Origin: Nilaparvata lugens
Lineage: Eukaryota; Arthropoda; Insecta; Hemiptera; Delphacidae
Length of the DNA stretch: 64,000 nucleotides
Assembly (NCBI RefSeq): GCF_014356525.2
Contig: NC_052512.1
Span: forward strand, 1 to 64,000
Direction: 5' to 3'
This document shows, piece after piece, positions 20,656 to 30,293 of the stretch. The position numbers were made by a program, and so were the translations under genes. The notes beneath the pieces were generated by a model. That model was given only the letters and a program-made list of their open reading frames with translations, did no database searches and had not been told where the DNA came from. Each line of letters opens with the position of its first letter. Position 1 is the first letter of the stretch.

Positions 20656-21417
20656 TAAATATGTATTTGAATAATTATATTCAAATATAATTTGAATAAA
20701 TCAGAGACATTCTGATAACATGGAAAAAACCAGACAGCCTTGAAATTGAGACGTTTATTTATATGGATTTTTAAGAATATTTGAAGTACTCGGGTGAACA
20801 GACCATCAGATGGTAATAATGACACGAAAAAATAAGATGAATAACTGGAAAGAAAAGCGATGGAATGAAGAAATGTTGATTTAGATGAGAGAATTCCGAA
20901 GTCAGAAATACTAGTGGATGTTTCCGAGAGTCAAACGAAGAGAGAATTAGGGAATAATGAGAGCCAGAGAGAGAGGAAGTGAATTGCGACGGAGAAACGT
21001 TTCATTTGGAAATCGCAAGAGGATTATTAAAATCGAGCCTATAACTGCGCTTTGTAGGGTGGGGAGCGCCTGATAGACTGGATGGCGCGAGTGTTGGGGG
21101 GTGCAAAGTCCAAAACGCGATTTTCGCATAATAAGCTATTCAGCTGGTCTGGAATTTAAGGAAAAGCTTCAATGCTTTTTCGCAAAGAGTTATGAGCCAG
21201 CCGAATATCCTGTTAGCGTTCTCAGTCTGTTCTGAGTCGGACGTCGGAAAGATGGGGACGCTTGAGAATTTATTGAAGCGCTGTGCACAGATTTTATTAG
21301 TAACGTAGCTTCAATACAAATAATAATGATTGCAGTAAACAGACTGAGAAACAAAAGCAGCTCCAGGCTTAAGGAATGAAGGGCTTTCTCAAATTGTGTT
21401 CTAGATTAGATAATAAG
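20656..21417. other. Arm DNA with a modest GC-rich patch, no gene
   Basis: The right-arm counterpart is 57,424-58,186. Positions 20,980-21,130 are GC-richer. Frames of 60-90 codons exist in both arms but do not keep the same ends, so I do not call a protein. Confidence 0.4.
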
Positions 21418-22077
21418 TAATATCGGGGCACCGAGCTTCGCTCGTTATTCATTTATTGATTCTTGATAAACCGAACACAATTCTTTGAAATGATTGGGGA
21501 AGGACTAACAGGCACAGCCCAAAAAACTATTTCTTTCCCGAATCTCGATCTATACACTATAAATAGTCCAGAAAGTAGGTTATGTTCCATACACTTGAAT
21601 TCAGGTTTAATTTTCTGTTCAAACATTTGAAATCACTTGAAATTGTCAAATAACGATCAACTTTGAAAATTATTATATACTCTGGTTTAGAAGGATTATC
21701 ATGTCATGTCAACCGATTAGATTATGTTGATCAAATCGATTGAATTGTCTAGCTAAAATTTCTCGCTGATTGATTATGATTACAAAGCTGGAAATAATTC
21801 TGTCTCTCTCCCACACAGGCACACGCATCTTCTGTTATCGAGAGACGACGAATCTATCATCTGTTTTCCAAGGATGAATTATCCTTTAAATGTCGTTCAG
21901 CGAGTTTTCCAAAGAATGAAACCTAGTGCAATCGAATCTTTATATCATGAACCTAATATGTTCCAAATTTCCTGAGAATCGTTAAAGCCGTTTTTGAGAT
22001 CCGTAAAACATAAATAGCCAGATATAAAAATAGCCAGATATAAAAATAACAAGATATAAAAATAACCAGTTATAAAA
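21418..22077 (+). repeat. Interspersed repeat family A, copy 6
   Basis: Full-length apart from its extreme 3' end, with the family's opening TATCGGGGCACCGAGCTTCG and repeated AGATATAAAAATAAC near the end. It then fuses to CTGGTGGGGCGCACTCACAC, the terminal word of repeat family B. Its mirror copy is at 56,752-57,423. Confidence 0.85.
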
Positions 22078-22369
22078 ATCTGGTGGGGCGCACTCACACA
22101 ACTTTCCTTGCTCATTAATCTATGAGCCTCATTCTTAAACGAGGATAATTTAGGGGAATAACATTATGCCGATTGGCGGCTAAATAATTATAACTACGAT
22201 TATACTATTTTTATTGTGTTCGGAGTACATTTTCCTTTGTTTGAATTATGGAATTTGAGGATTTTTTAAAAGTTGTCAAAACAGCTGTTCTACAAATGAA
22301 ATATTCTTTTGAATAAACTGCTCTACCTACCTACCTCACGCACGAGAAGGAGGTTACAAAGTAAATTTC
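22078..22369. other. Fragment of repeat B terminus plus unrecognised DNA
   Basis: The first 35 bp match the end of family B. The rest to 22,369 has no gene; it is mirrored at 56,471-56,751. Confidence 0.4.
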
Positions 22370-22690
22370 TCAAGGATGGAGTGGACCCCCTGTTAGTTTC
22401 TCAGGGAGGAGACTCATGCCAGTTGATAGAGCTGATATGTAACCATACAGGATATGAATTTGAAAAAAATCGCTCGAGCCATTCTTGAGAAAATCGTGAT
22501 AGCAATTCAACAAAATTCAATCTTCTCATGAATATTACGGAGCTCCTGCAATTTTCCCAGGAATGAAACTCATGTCAGTTGATAGGGCTTATAAATAGCT
22601 ATCTAGGTTGTAAATTTGAAGAAAATCGTTAGAGCCGTTTTCGAGAAAACCGTGAAAAACATGGTTTTCTAGCCATTATCCGCCATTTTT
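22370..22690. repeat. Interspersed repeat family Q
   Basis: Contains CAGTTGATAGAGCTGATATG, GAATATTACGGAGCTCCTGC, ACTCATGTCAGTTGATAGGG and GCCGTTTTCGAGAAAACCGT, a theme repeated twice within the element. Relatives are at 29,135-29,440 and, mirrored, 56,155-56,470. Confidence 0.65.
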
Positions 22691-22883
22691 TCCATCAAAC
22701 GGATGTTTTTGTGAATGAAACGCCATTTGATTTGTTTTGAACAGCATTCTGAGAGATAGACCAGTTGTAATGATATTGGAATAATCATAATGAAAATCAA
22801 TACAAGCACGGCTTACATTGAAGTCAATACAAATTTCCAATCGAAGCCCAAATCATAATTCGTATTAGTAGCCACAGATGGGG

Positions 22884-23138
22884 GCAGAAAAGGCCAAGTG
22901 AGGTCCGCCGCAAAGTAGACCCACGCCAATCCACGAAAAGCAACCCACGACGTGGGATGTTTTGTAAACCATTGCTAGGCTTCTCCAGGCTTATACATGC
23001 AATGAATAATCCACTTGTCAGCTGATTGATTATGAATAATTCTATAGCAATGGTTTACAAAACATCCCACGGCGTGGGTTGCTTTTCGTGGATTAGCGTG
23101 GCGTAACTTTGCGGCGGGCCTCAACCCCTTTTGCATGA
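22884..23138. mobile_element. MITE family P
   Basis: The arms of an ~85-bp terminal inverted repeat carry GAGGTCCGCCGCAAAGTAG, CCACGAAAAGCAACCCACG, CGTGGGATGTTTTGTAAACC on the left. On the right they read GGTTTACAAAACATCCCACG, CGTGGGTTGCTTTTCGTGG, TTTGCGGCGGGCCTC. Each arm also includes the small palindrome CCCACGnCGTGGG. No coding capacity; mirrored at 55,703-55,955. Confidence 0.85.
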
Positions 23139-23571
23139 GAATTTAACCAGAAAAAACATTGATATTTTCGACTCTTATGCAATTAGAAGTCCTCTCGGTT
23201 ATTCTCTTCAAACATTAAATCAGACAGGTGTAGAAGAAAAATATATTGTACCTATTCAACTAATAACAGTATCAGCTGACAGCTTGGAATGAATCATAGG
23301 ACTCACTCAGCAACCAACAAATCTTCCGACAAACAACCAATTCTAAACAAAACTGAGTTTATCAAGAAGAAAGCGCATTAAAAGTTTGTCTGTATCTGTT
23401 GGGCAAAAGCGGATTATTCGTTAAAACAAGGTTCCCTGAATTAGCCTACAAAAAAGTACAAATTGAATAGTAATCTCTTCCAGAGAAATTCACTGGCAGT
23501 ACTTCCCATTTATAACACCAAATATTAGCATTCAACACATGCTGACAGTTTAAAAATAATCTGACTCCAGT
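23139..23571. other. Arm DNA, no gene
   Basis: Well conserved with 55,273-55,702 in the other arm, but without an open frame or repeat signature that I recognise. Confidence 0.4.
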
Positions 23572-23802
23572 TTAGCGTCGCCATTTTGAATGAGAGACGC
23601 GTTTCAAGCCACCGACGACGATTTTCTCCGCGATTCTGTAAGCCGGTTGTTCGGATGCCTTTGCGGGTGAGCGTGATGGAGTTTGATGAGAGGGGAGATT
23701 GTATGGTCTGGGAGAGAAATAGAGGAAAGATCTAAGGACGCAATTCCGAAATCGGGCTAGAGGGATCAGAGTTTTAGAATTATAGCCATCCTGATCCGGC
23801 AT
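23572..23802 (-). CDS. 76-codon open frame kept in both arms; function unknown
   Basis: I do not recognise the product. The frame starts MPDQDGYNS, continues to SPAKASEQPAYRIAEKIV and ends GLKRVSHSKWRR. The counterpart at 55,042-55,272 has the same start, stop and length with nine residue changes and no stop or frameshift. The DNA is CpG-rich for the window. Most of the differences alter residues, which argues against strong protein constraint. It may be an exon, a leader or simply a chance frame in a GC-richer patch. Confidence 0.2.
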   Translation of the reverse strand: MPDQDGYNSKTLIPLARFRNCVLRSFLYFSPRPYNLPSHQTPSRSPAKASEQPAYRIAEKIVVGGLKRVSHSKWRR

Positions 23803-23980
23803 TCAAATCTAATCCATTGCTTTATTGCACACAAGGGTAGATTACGATTTCTTTAGGCATAAGCCTGTTGTGCCTCCTTGAATAAGTTTGATAATATTGT
23901 ACATGACTGATTAAATAAATATATGAATGAATAGGTAAATGAGAGGACAAGAATGAAGGAAACAGTTGCTTTTTGTAGCT
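23803..23980. other. Arm DNA with a 3'-end-like AT-rich stretch
   Basis: ATGACTGATTAAATAAATATATGAATGAATAGG is typical of a decayed LINE or transcript 3' end, but nothing more can be said. Confidence 0.3.
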
Positions 23981-24299
23981 ACACGTAAACAATGATTATT
24001 GATTCAAGAAGTTACTATAAAAAATAATCATACAGAGTGAGATCGCATGATATTTTTTATCAATCAATTATTTATTCTATTCAATTCAACACAATGTACA
24101 CAAACTCAATCAAAATGAAAAACAGCACAATCAAAAATACAAATCTTTATTATAATAGAGGAAAGAACTGGCTTATACACGTACGGGATATGAAAATTAA
24201 GTTTGACGCATCATCACGTCTGAACTACTGGACTGATCAATTTGAAATTTTGCATATCCTAAAAAATAAATAATTCGATATCCTAAAAAATAATAATCA

Positions 24300-24584
24300 A
24301 AAAATTGAGCGAGCAATTTCTGTATATATCTGGTTATTCATATGGTTATATATTTATGTCCAACTGATGGCCAACTTATGAGCCAACTTATGGCTCTAAC
24401 GATTTTCACGAAATTTGGAACATAGTAGGTTTATGATATACAAATTCGATTGCACAAGGTCTCATCCCTGAGAAAACTCGCTAAAGGACCTTAAAACAAT
24501 AATAATTATTCATCCTAGGAAATACAGATGATAATTTCGTCGTCTGTCGAATTAAATAACAAGTGAAGCTCGATGCCCCGATAT
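24300..24584 (-). repeat. Interspersed repeat family A, copy 7 (internally deleted)
   Basis: Opens AGCGAGCAATTTCTGTATAT and closes AGCTCGATGCCCCGATATT. About 400 bp of the internal family sequence is missing. It is present only in the left arm. Confidence 0.8.
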
Positions 24585-24710
24585 TGAATTCTTATTGAAC
24601 AAGGATTGTTATGGGCCTATTTTTAATACTTCAGGATTTTATTACATCAAGTTTTCAGTTTGTCAAGTTTTGAAGTGGTTCCTTGCGGAGCACGTCTTAC
24701 TTGCTAGTTT

Positions 24711-25055
24711 ATTGACCGAGCGAAGTGCGGTCTAAGATTCGAAACGACGGTTTGGGATTTCTCTTAATGTTTAAATGTTCAAATATTTGAATGTTTAAAT
24801 GTTTATATGTTGCGCATTTACGGCGAAACGCGGTAATAGATTTTCATGGAATTTGACAGGTATGTTCCTTTTTTAATGGTACTCCAGCGTGCATGTTGAC
24901 GTATATACAAGGTTTATTCGCGTCGACGTATACACAAGGTTTTTGTAAATTCTGCATTTGAATGATAATATAAAAGGAAAAAGGAGCCTCTTTCATACGT
25001 CACTATTAGAGTATAAATCAGACTATAGAATAATTATTCATCATAAATCAGCCGA
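24711..25055 (+). repeat. Interspersed repeat family D, copy 2
   Basis: Begins ATTGACCGAGCGAAGTGCGG and carries CGCATTTACGGCGAAACGCG, TTGACAGGTATGTTCC and GGAGCCTCTTTCATACGTC. It includes a short internal duplication around ACGTATATACAAGGTTT. Left arm only. Confidence 0.75.
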
Positions 25056-25465
25056 CAAATGATCACACAGATGTGTGGAGAAGTCAGTCTTTTGTTGTAT
25101 TTCCATAAGGTCTATAGTTTCATGTTCATAGAACTACTAGTGATGAAATACATAAAAACAGGCTTTATGATGGGGTGTGCTGGAAACAATGAAAGGAGGG
25201 AAAATACCTACCCAACTATGGTTCCAACTATGGTAATAGGCAGGTAGAGGTTATGAAAGTAAGGAATGAAGGGTGAAGAGGAGCAGAAAAGGAAAGAATC
25301 GAAGAAGAGGATAGAAAAAAGAGAGAGATGAATATAAGAAGAGTTAGTTAGCGAGTCCACTACTAACAAATATCTAAAGAAAAAATGGCAGTGCAATCAG
25401 TAGTTTGAGCAGAAATCTCCAGCCATATTCGTCTATATCGAGAAATAATTTACTGTAGGTCCAGT

Positions 25466-26276
25466 TTTTACTTTCCTTGTCCTATTACCATAGGTAAGGG
25501 GAGTATTGCTTTCCGAAAAAAATTAAGGCACCCAAATCTCTAAATTTCTATACGTTTCAAGGTCCCCTGAGTCCAAAGAAGTGGTTTCTAGGTATTGGTT
25601 TATATGTGTGTATGTGCGGCTGTGTACACGATATCTCTTCTCCCAATTAACGGAATGACTTGAAATTTGGAACTTGAGGTCCTTACAATATAAGGATCCG
25701 ATTCGAACAATCTCGATCGAATGCAATTCAAGATGGCGGCTAAAATGACGAAAATGTTGTCAAAAACAGGGTTTTTCGCCATTTTCTCGAAAACGGCTCC
25801 AACGATTTTGATCAAGTTCATACCTAAAAAAGTCATTGATGAGCTCTATCAACTGCCACAAAGCTATATCTGTAAAAATTTCCGGAGCACTGCCCCATCT
25901 ATGCAAAGTTGGATTTCAGATTTCCAATTATCAGGCTTCAGATACAATTAAAACAAAAAATTCCAAGTGGAAACGATTGAGCATAAAAATCTCTACAATT
26001 AATGTTCAGTAACATTTTCATCTTAAATTGAGAATGAGCTCGAAATTCGAGAAAATAAGATTATTCAAATGCAAACTGTTTGCAAATGTTGATCCTATTA
26101 AATCATTCACTATGAAGAGAGATAGCAGACTTCGTGTGTCTGCAGCGCTATTGTCCTGTCACCAGCTGCTCAGATCTTAGAATAGTAGACTTGAGATGCG
26201 CATGAACACTAGCGTCAGTTGATCAATTTTCATAACGGTAAGGAAAGTTGTGAGAGTGCACCACACCAGATTTTTT
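25466..26276 (+). repeat. Interspersed repeat family B, copy 1
   Basis: Landmarks in order: ACTTTCCTTGTCCTATTACC, TACGTTTCAAGGTCCCCTGA, GTGTACACGATATC, AATTAACGGAATGACTTGAA, AGATGGCGGCTAAAATG, CGAAAACGGCTCC, GATTTCCAATTATCAGGCTT, CAGCTGCTCAGATCTT and a final GTGCACCACACCAGATTTT. CTTTCCTTG near the start and CAAGGAAAG-like words near the end give weak inverted termini. Non-coding, ~810 bp. Mirror copy at 53,705-54,511. Confidence 0.85.
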
Positions 26277-27006
26277 CATCCAGTTTAGTTTGTCTAGTAA
26301 TCTTAGATCTGACAGACTGTAACTCATTTCCATGCAGAGATAATCCTTAGAGCAAATTTCCCTCTCCAGAGGGTTACTGCATTTGAGGGGAAAAGTGACA
26401 TTCCGATCTCTAGATTTCGATCTCTCTCAAATTAGAGTGATTTTCATATCTAGAACAAATTTAATAATCCATTGGTCCAACACAACGTTTGATTATTGAC
26501 TCATTATTTCTGTTTTCCCAATCTTACATTTTTCAGCTCTCATGGAGAATCGTAAAAGCGACCTTTTTCCGAATTGAGTGGAGAAAATCAATATAAATTG
26601 TTCAAGAAATAATAATTCTGGGATGAAATCGTTCGTGAATCATCCGCAGGGAAACAATTCTGGAATAACAGTTCAATGGCATCGAATTGTTTCAGTTTAG
26701 AAGAAGTCAGGACAAAGTAGTTAGTACAAGGCAAAAAAGAGTGACCCCTAGTCAACGGGTGTTCTCTCTTCTCAAAACGTAATAAATAACCAGTAAATGA
26801 ACAATATTTCTTCCTCCTATGTTTTTCTCTCTTCTGTGAATTACTCGTTGTTCCATCTTCCTTGAACCGTTAATATATCATGTTAAGACAAGCGTGAAGT
26901 TAAGCAGTGAAGTAAAAATTGCAACAAAAAAGAACCTACTATTAATTCCACTTAGTTTTCCTTTTTCATTATTATATACCTTCTCTTTCTTTGTAAGCTA
27001 CTGTCT
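26277..27006. other. Arm DNA, no gene
   Basis: Matches 52,967-53,704 in the other arm. No informative open frame or recognised repeat. Confidence 0.4.
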
Positions 27007-27036
27007 ACGACTTATCTAACTTCTTAAGAATGTACT

Positions 27037-27295
27037 ATCATAAATGAAAGATGGCATAAGGAGAAATCCTATTTACGTTCAAAATTCCACTGTTAACTCA
27101 ACTTATCAAGCCGATAGTCCTTGTAGTTCTTTTTCGTGGAGCTATGTGACGCAGGTAGTCTCTCATACTGTGCCGTTCGTACACTCTCACCCCAACAAAA
27201 CAAAAATAATAATAGACAGTAGTCGACAGTAATCGGCTTGAGTTAACAAGAATTCGGCGTGAAACCTGAAACATAAACAACACATAACATGGGAT
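27037..27295. mobile_element. MITE family C, diverged copy 3a
   Basis: Carries TTAACTCAACTTATCAAGCCGATAG, GACGCAGGTAGTCTCTCATA, CACTCTCACCCCAACAAAAC and ATCGGCTTGAGTTAAC. The termini are eroded compared with copies C1 and C2. Duplicated at 30,322-30,580 and mirrored at 52,680-52,935. Confidence 0.7.
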
Positions 27296-27377
27296 AATTA
27301 TCTTATTGTGCTATTTTCCCCTATGGTACTAATTATCACATTATCCTTATCCACTCTATCACCTTTCGTGATAGAAA

Positions 27378-27772
27378 GGCTCCGCCACATCTATGCAAAT
27401 TTTGACTTTAGATTCCCAATTATCAGTCTTCAGATACAATTTGAACAAAAAATTCTAAGTGGAAAAGATTGAAAATGAAAATCTCTACAATTAATGTTCA
27501 GTAACATTCTCACCTATAATTCAATATAAGCTCGAAATTTGAGAAAAAGTTATTATTTCAATTGAAAAATGTTGGCAACTGTTGATTCTTTTAAATCATT
27601 CACTATGGAGAGATAGCAGACCTCGTGTGTCTCCAGCGTTATCGTCCCGTCACCAGCTGGCTTGGATCTTTGAATAGTAGACTTGAGATGCGCGTGAACA
27701 CTAGCGTCAGGTGATCAATTTTCATAACGGCAAGCAAAGTTGAGTGAGTGTGCCACACCAGATTTTTCAAAA
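27378..27772 (+). repeat. Half copy of repeat family B
   Basis: Only the distal half is present, from GCTCCGCCACATCTATGCAA to GTGTGCCACACCAGATTTT. It joins MITE C3a directly. Duplicated at 30,661-31,073 and mirrored at 52,218-52,602. Confidence 0.7.
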
Positions 27773-27806
27773 TTAATAAGAAGAGTATGAAAACTTGTAG
27801 TACCCT

Positions 27807-27939
27807 TTTACTTTCCTTGCCCTATTACCGTAGGTAAGGGAAGTATTGTTTTCCGAAAAAAATTAAGGTACCCCAATTTCTAAATTTCTATACGTTTCAA
27901 GGTCCCCTGAGTCCAAAAACTGGTTTTTGGGTATTGGTC

Positions 27940-27991
<52 letters not shown>

Positions 27992-28628
27992 AGTGTATGT
28001 GCGTCTGTGTACACGATATCTGATCTCCCAATTAACGGAATGACTTGAAATTTGGAACTTGAGGTCCTTTCACAATAAGGATCCGACACGAACAATTTCG
28101 ATCAAATGCTATGCAAGATGGCGGCTAAAATGGCGAAAATGTTGTCAAAAACAGGGTTTTTCGTGATTTTCTCGGAAACGGCTCCAACGATTTTGATCAA
28201 ATTCATACCTAAAACAGTCATCGATAAGCTCTATCAACTTCCACAAGTCCCATATCTGTGAAAATTTCAGGAGCTCCGCCCCATCAATGCAGATAGATTC
28301 CCAATTATCAGGCTTCAGATACAATTGGAACAAAAAAAATCAAGTGGAGTAGATTGAGCATGAAAATCTCTACATTTTCACCCAAAATTGAAAATAAGCT
28401 TTAAATTCGAGAAAATGTGATTATTCAATTGCAAATTATTGTTGATTCTATTAAATCATTCACTATGAAGAGAGAGCAGACCTCATGTGTGTCTCCAGCG
28501 TTATTGCCCTGTCACCAGATGGCTCAAATATTTGAATAATAGACTTGAGATGCGCGGGAACAATAGCGTCAGTGATCAATTTTCATAACGGCAAGGAAAG
28601 TTGTGTGAGTGCGCCACACCAGATTTTT
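27807..28628 (+). repeat. Interspersed repeat family B, copy 2, with (GT)n
   Basis: All family landmarks are present. A (GT)n microsatellite at 27,945-27,988 interrupts the usual TATGTGTG...GAGTGTATGTGCGTCTG segment. Translations of this tract are His-Thr runs and not proteins. Confidence 0.85.
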
Positions 28629-28687
28629 TATCTTGAAAATATTACAACGACTAGTTTTGAAAATGACCTAAGTTATGGTCGAAGTTA

Positions 28688-29044
28688 GTCGTTGTAATAT
28701 TTTAAATAATAAAGGGTAATATAAGTTTTCATATTGTTCTTATGAATTAAATCATTATTAGCCTACTGTATAGTTATTTATTGGATTATTATTGTATTAT
28801 CAATCTATCATTCTATTAATTTCAAGGAAACGGTACTTTAATTCTTTTTTATCAATAAATATTTTAAATATTGTAATATTTTAAATAATAAAGGTAATAT
28901 AAGTTTTCATATTGTTCTTATTGAATTAAATCATTATTAGCCTACTGTATAGTTATTTATTGGATTATTATTGTATTATCAATCTATCATTCTATTAATT
29001 TCAAGGGAACGGTACTTTAATTCTTTTTTATCAATAAATATATA
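28688..29044 (+). repeat. ~180-bp tandem duplication private to one copy
   Basis: TAATATTTTAAATAATAAAG through TTTTTTATCAATAAATA occurs twice head to tail here, but once in the second left copy (from 32,097) and once in the right arm (51,115-51,290). It arose after the 2.1-kb duplication or was lost from the others. Confidence 0.8.
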
Positions 29045-29133
29045 GTAGCCCTGAATTCATAAATTTCATGAAAATGTTCAATTTTGACGACTCTTTGCCA
29101 AGAATATTAGATAATATTTTTCCTACCAAAACA

Positions 29134-30293
29134 CGATAGCTATCAGCTAAAATAGCTATCTAGGGTATAAATTTGAAGAAAATCGTTTGAGCCGTTTTCG
29201 AGAAAACCGTGAAAAACATGGTTTTTTAGTAATTATCCGCCATTTTTCTCAAGAATATTACGGAGCTCCTGCAATTTTCTCAGAAATGAGACTCATGTCA
29301 GTTGATAGGGCTTTTAAATAGCTATCTATGGTATAAATTTGAATAAAATTGTTAGAGCCGTTTTTGAGAAAATCGTGAAAAACATTGTTTTTTAGTAATT
29401 ATCCGCCATTTTCTCCGCCATCTTGAATTGAATTTTATTGAATTTCTTATTGTCGTGTCCTCATGGTATAAGGACCTTAAGTTTAAAATTTCAAGTCAAT
29501 CGGTTAATTAGAAATGGAGTTATCGTGTTCACAGACATACACACATACACACACACACATACACACACACACACACACACACATACAAACACACACACAC
29601 ACAGACCAACACCCAAAAATCATGTTTTTGGACTCAGGGGACCTTGAAACGTATAGAAAACTTGAAATTGGGGTACCCTAATTTTTTTTGGAAAGCAATA
29701 CTTTCCTTACCTATGGTAGTAGGGCAAGGAAGTAACAAGGAGCTTCAATTATCTTACCATAAGCAGCAGATGCTCTTTTGTATCTTTTCAAAAGCAACGT
29801 GTTGCATCCGAAAAGATACACAAGGAGCTTCAATGTATCTTACCATAAGCAGCAGATGCTCTCTTGTATCTTCTCGAAAGCTATTTCTTGCATCCGAAAA
29901 GATACACAAGGAGTTTTAATGAATCTTACCTCAAGCAGCAGATGCTCTCTTTTATCTTATCCAAAGCAACGTGTTGCAATCAAAAAGATGAACAAGGTGC
30001 TTTAATGTCTCTTACCATAAGCAGCAGATGCTCTCTTGAATCTTCTCGAAGGCAATTTGCTGCATCCGAACAGATACACAAGGAACTTTTTGGAGTAACA
30101 TCCTTCCAGCACAACACAGCCTATCATCCTTTGAGTTGTCCAAGGAAATCGCATCTCTGCTGACTGTATTCTTGATTCAAGCTTTATAGAATATCGCGTT
30201 CTGAAGCTTTATATTTTGTTATCAAGAATTATGTAATATTGATGATATAAAACTATGTAATATTGCGTTATGAAGCGTTATATTTGTTATCAA
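29134..30293. repeat. 1.16-kb filler between the two duplicated blocks
   Basis: A patchwork: a family Q piece (29,135-29,440), a family B piece with (CA)n (29,440-29,735), and then an inverted minisatellite-bearing element (29,745-30,290) closely resembling the one at 35,940-36,430. The filler ends ...TTATCAAGA and the second block starts at CTTATCTAAC, so only GA is shared at the junction. Confidence 0.75.
29745..30095 (-). repeat. 86-bp minisatellite, about 4 units
   Basis: Repeated CTTACCATAAGCAGCAGATG and CTCTCTTGTATCTTCTCGAA mark each unit, inverted relative to the array at 38,860. The open frames over it are translations of the satellite. Confidence 0.85.

Larger units (their letters stand above)
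23981..25098. repeat. Left-only segment of ~1.1 kb
   Basis: In the right arm, the words flanking this segment (TTTTTGTAGCT on one side and CCATAAGGTCTATAG on the other) are directly adjacent near 54,855-54,885. The segment holds repeat A copy 7 and repeat D copy 2. I see no clean target duplication, so a deletion in the right-arm lineage is at least as likely as an insertion here. Confidence 0.7.
27008..29133 (+). repeat. Left-arm tandem duplication, first copy
   Basis: Begins GACTTATCTAACTTCTTAAG and ends CCTACCAAAACACGA. The second copy at 30,294-32,360 has the same ends. The right arm has only one copy (about 51,019-52,965). The left boundary of this copy and the right boundary of the second are the ones collinear with the right arm. 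Confidence 0.85.

Noticed and set aside
27098..27283. 61-codon frame present at three places (27,098; 30,383; 52,691)
   Set aside because: It is the minus strand of MITE family C. Conservation reflects recent duplication of the element, not protein constraint.
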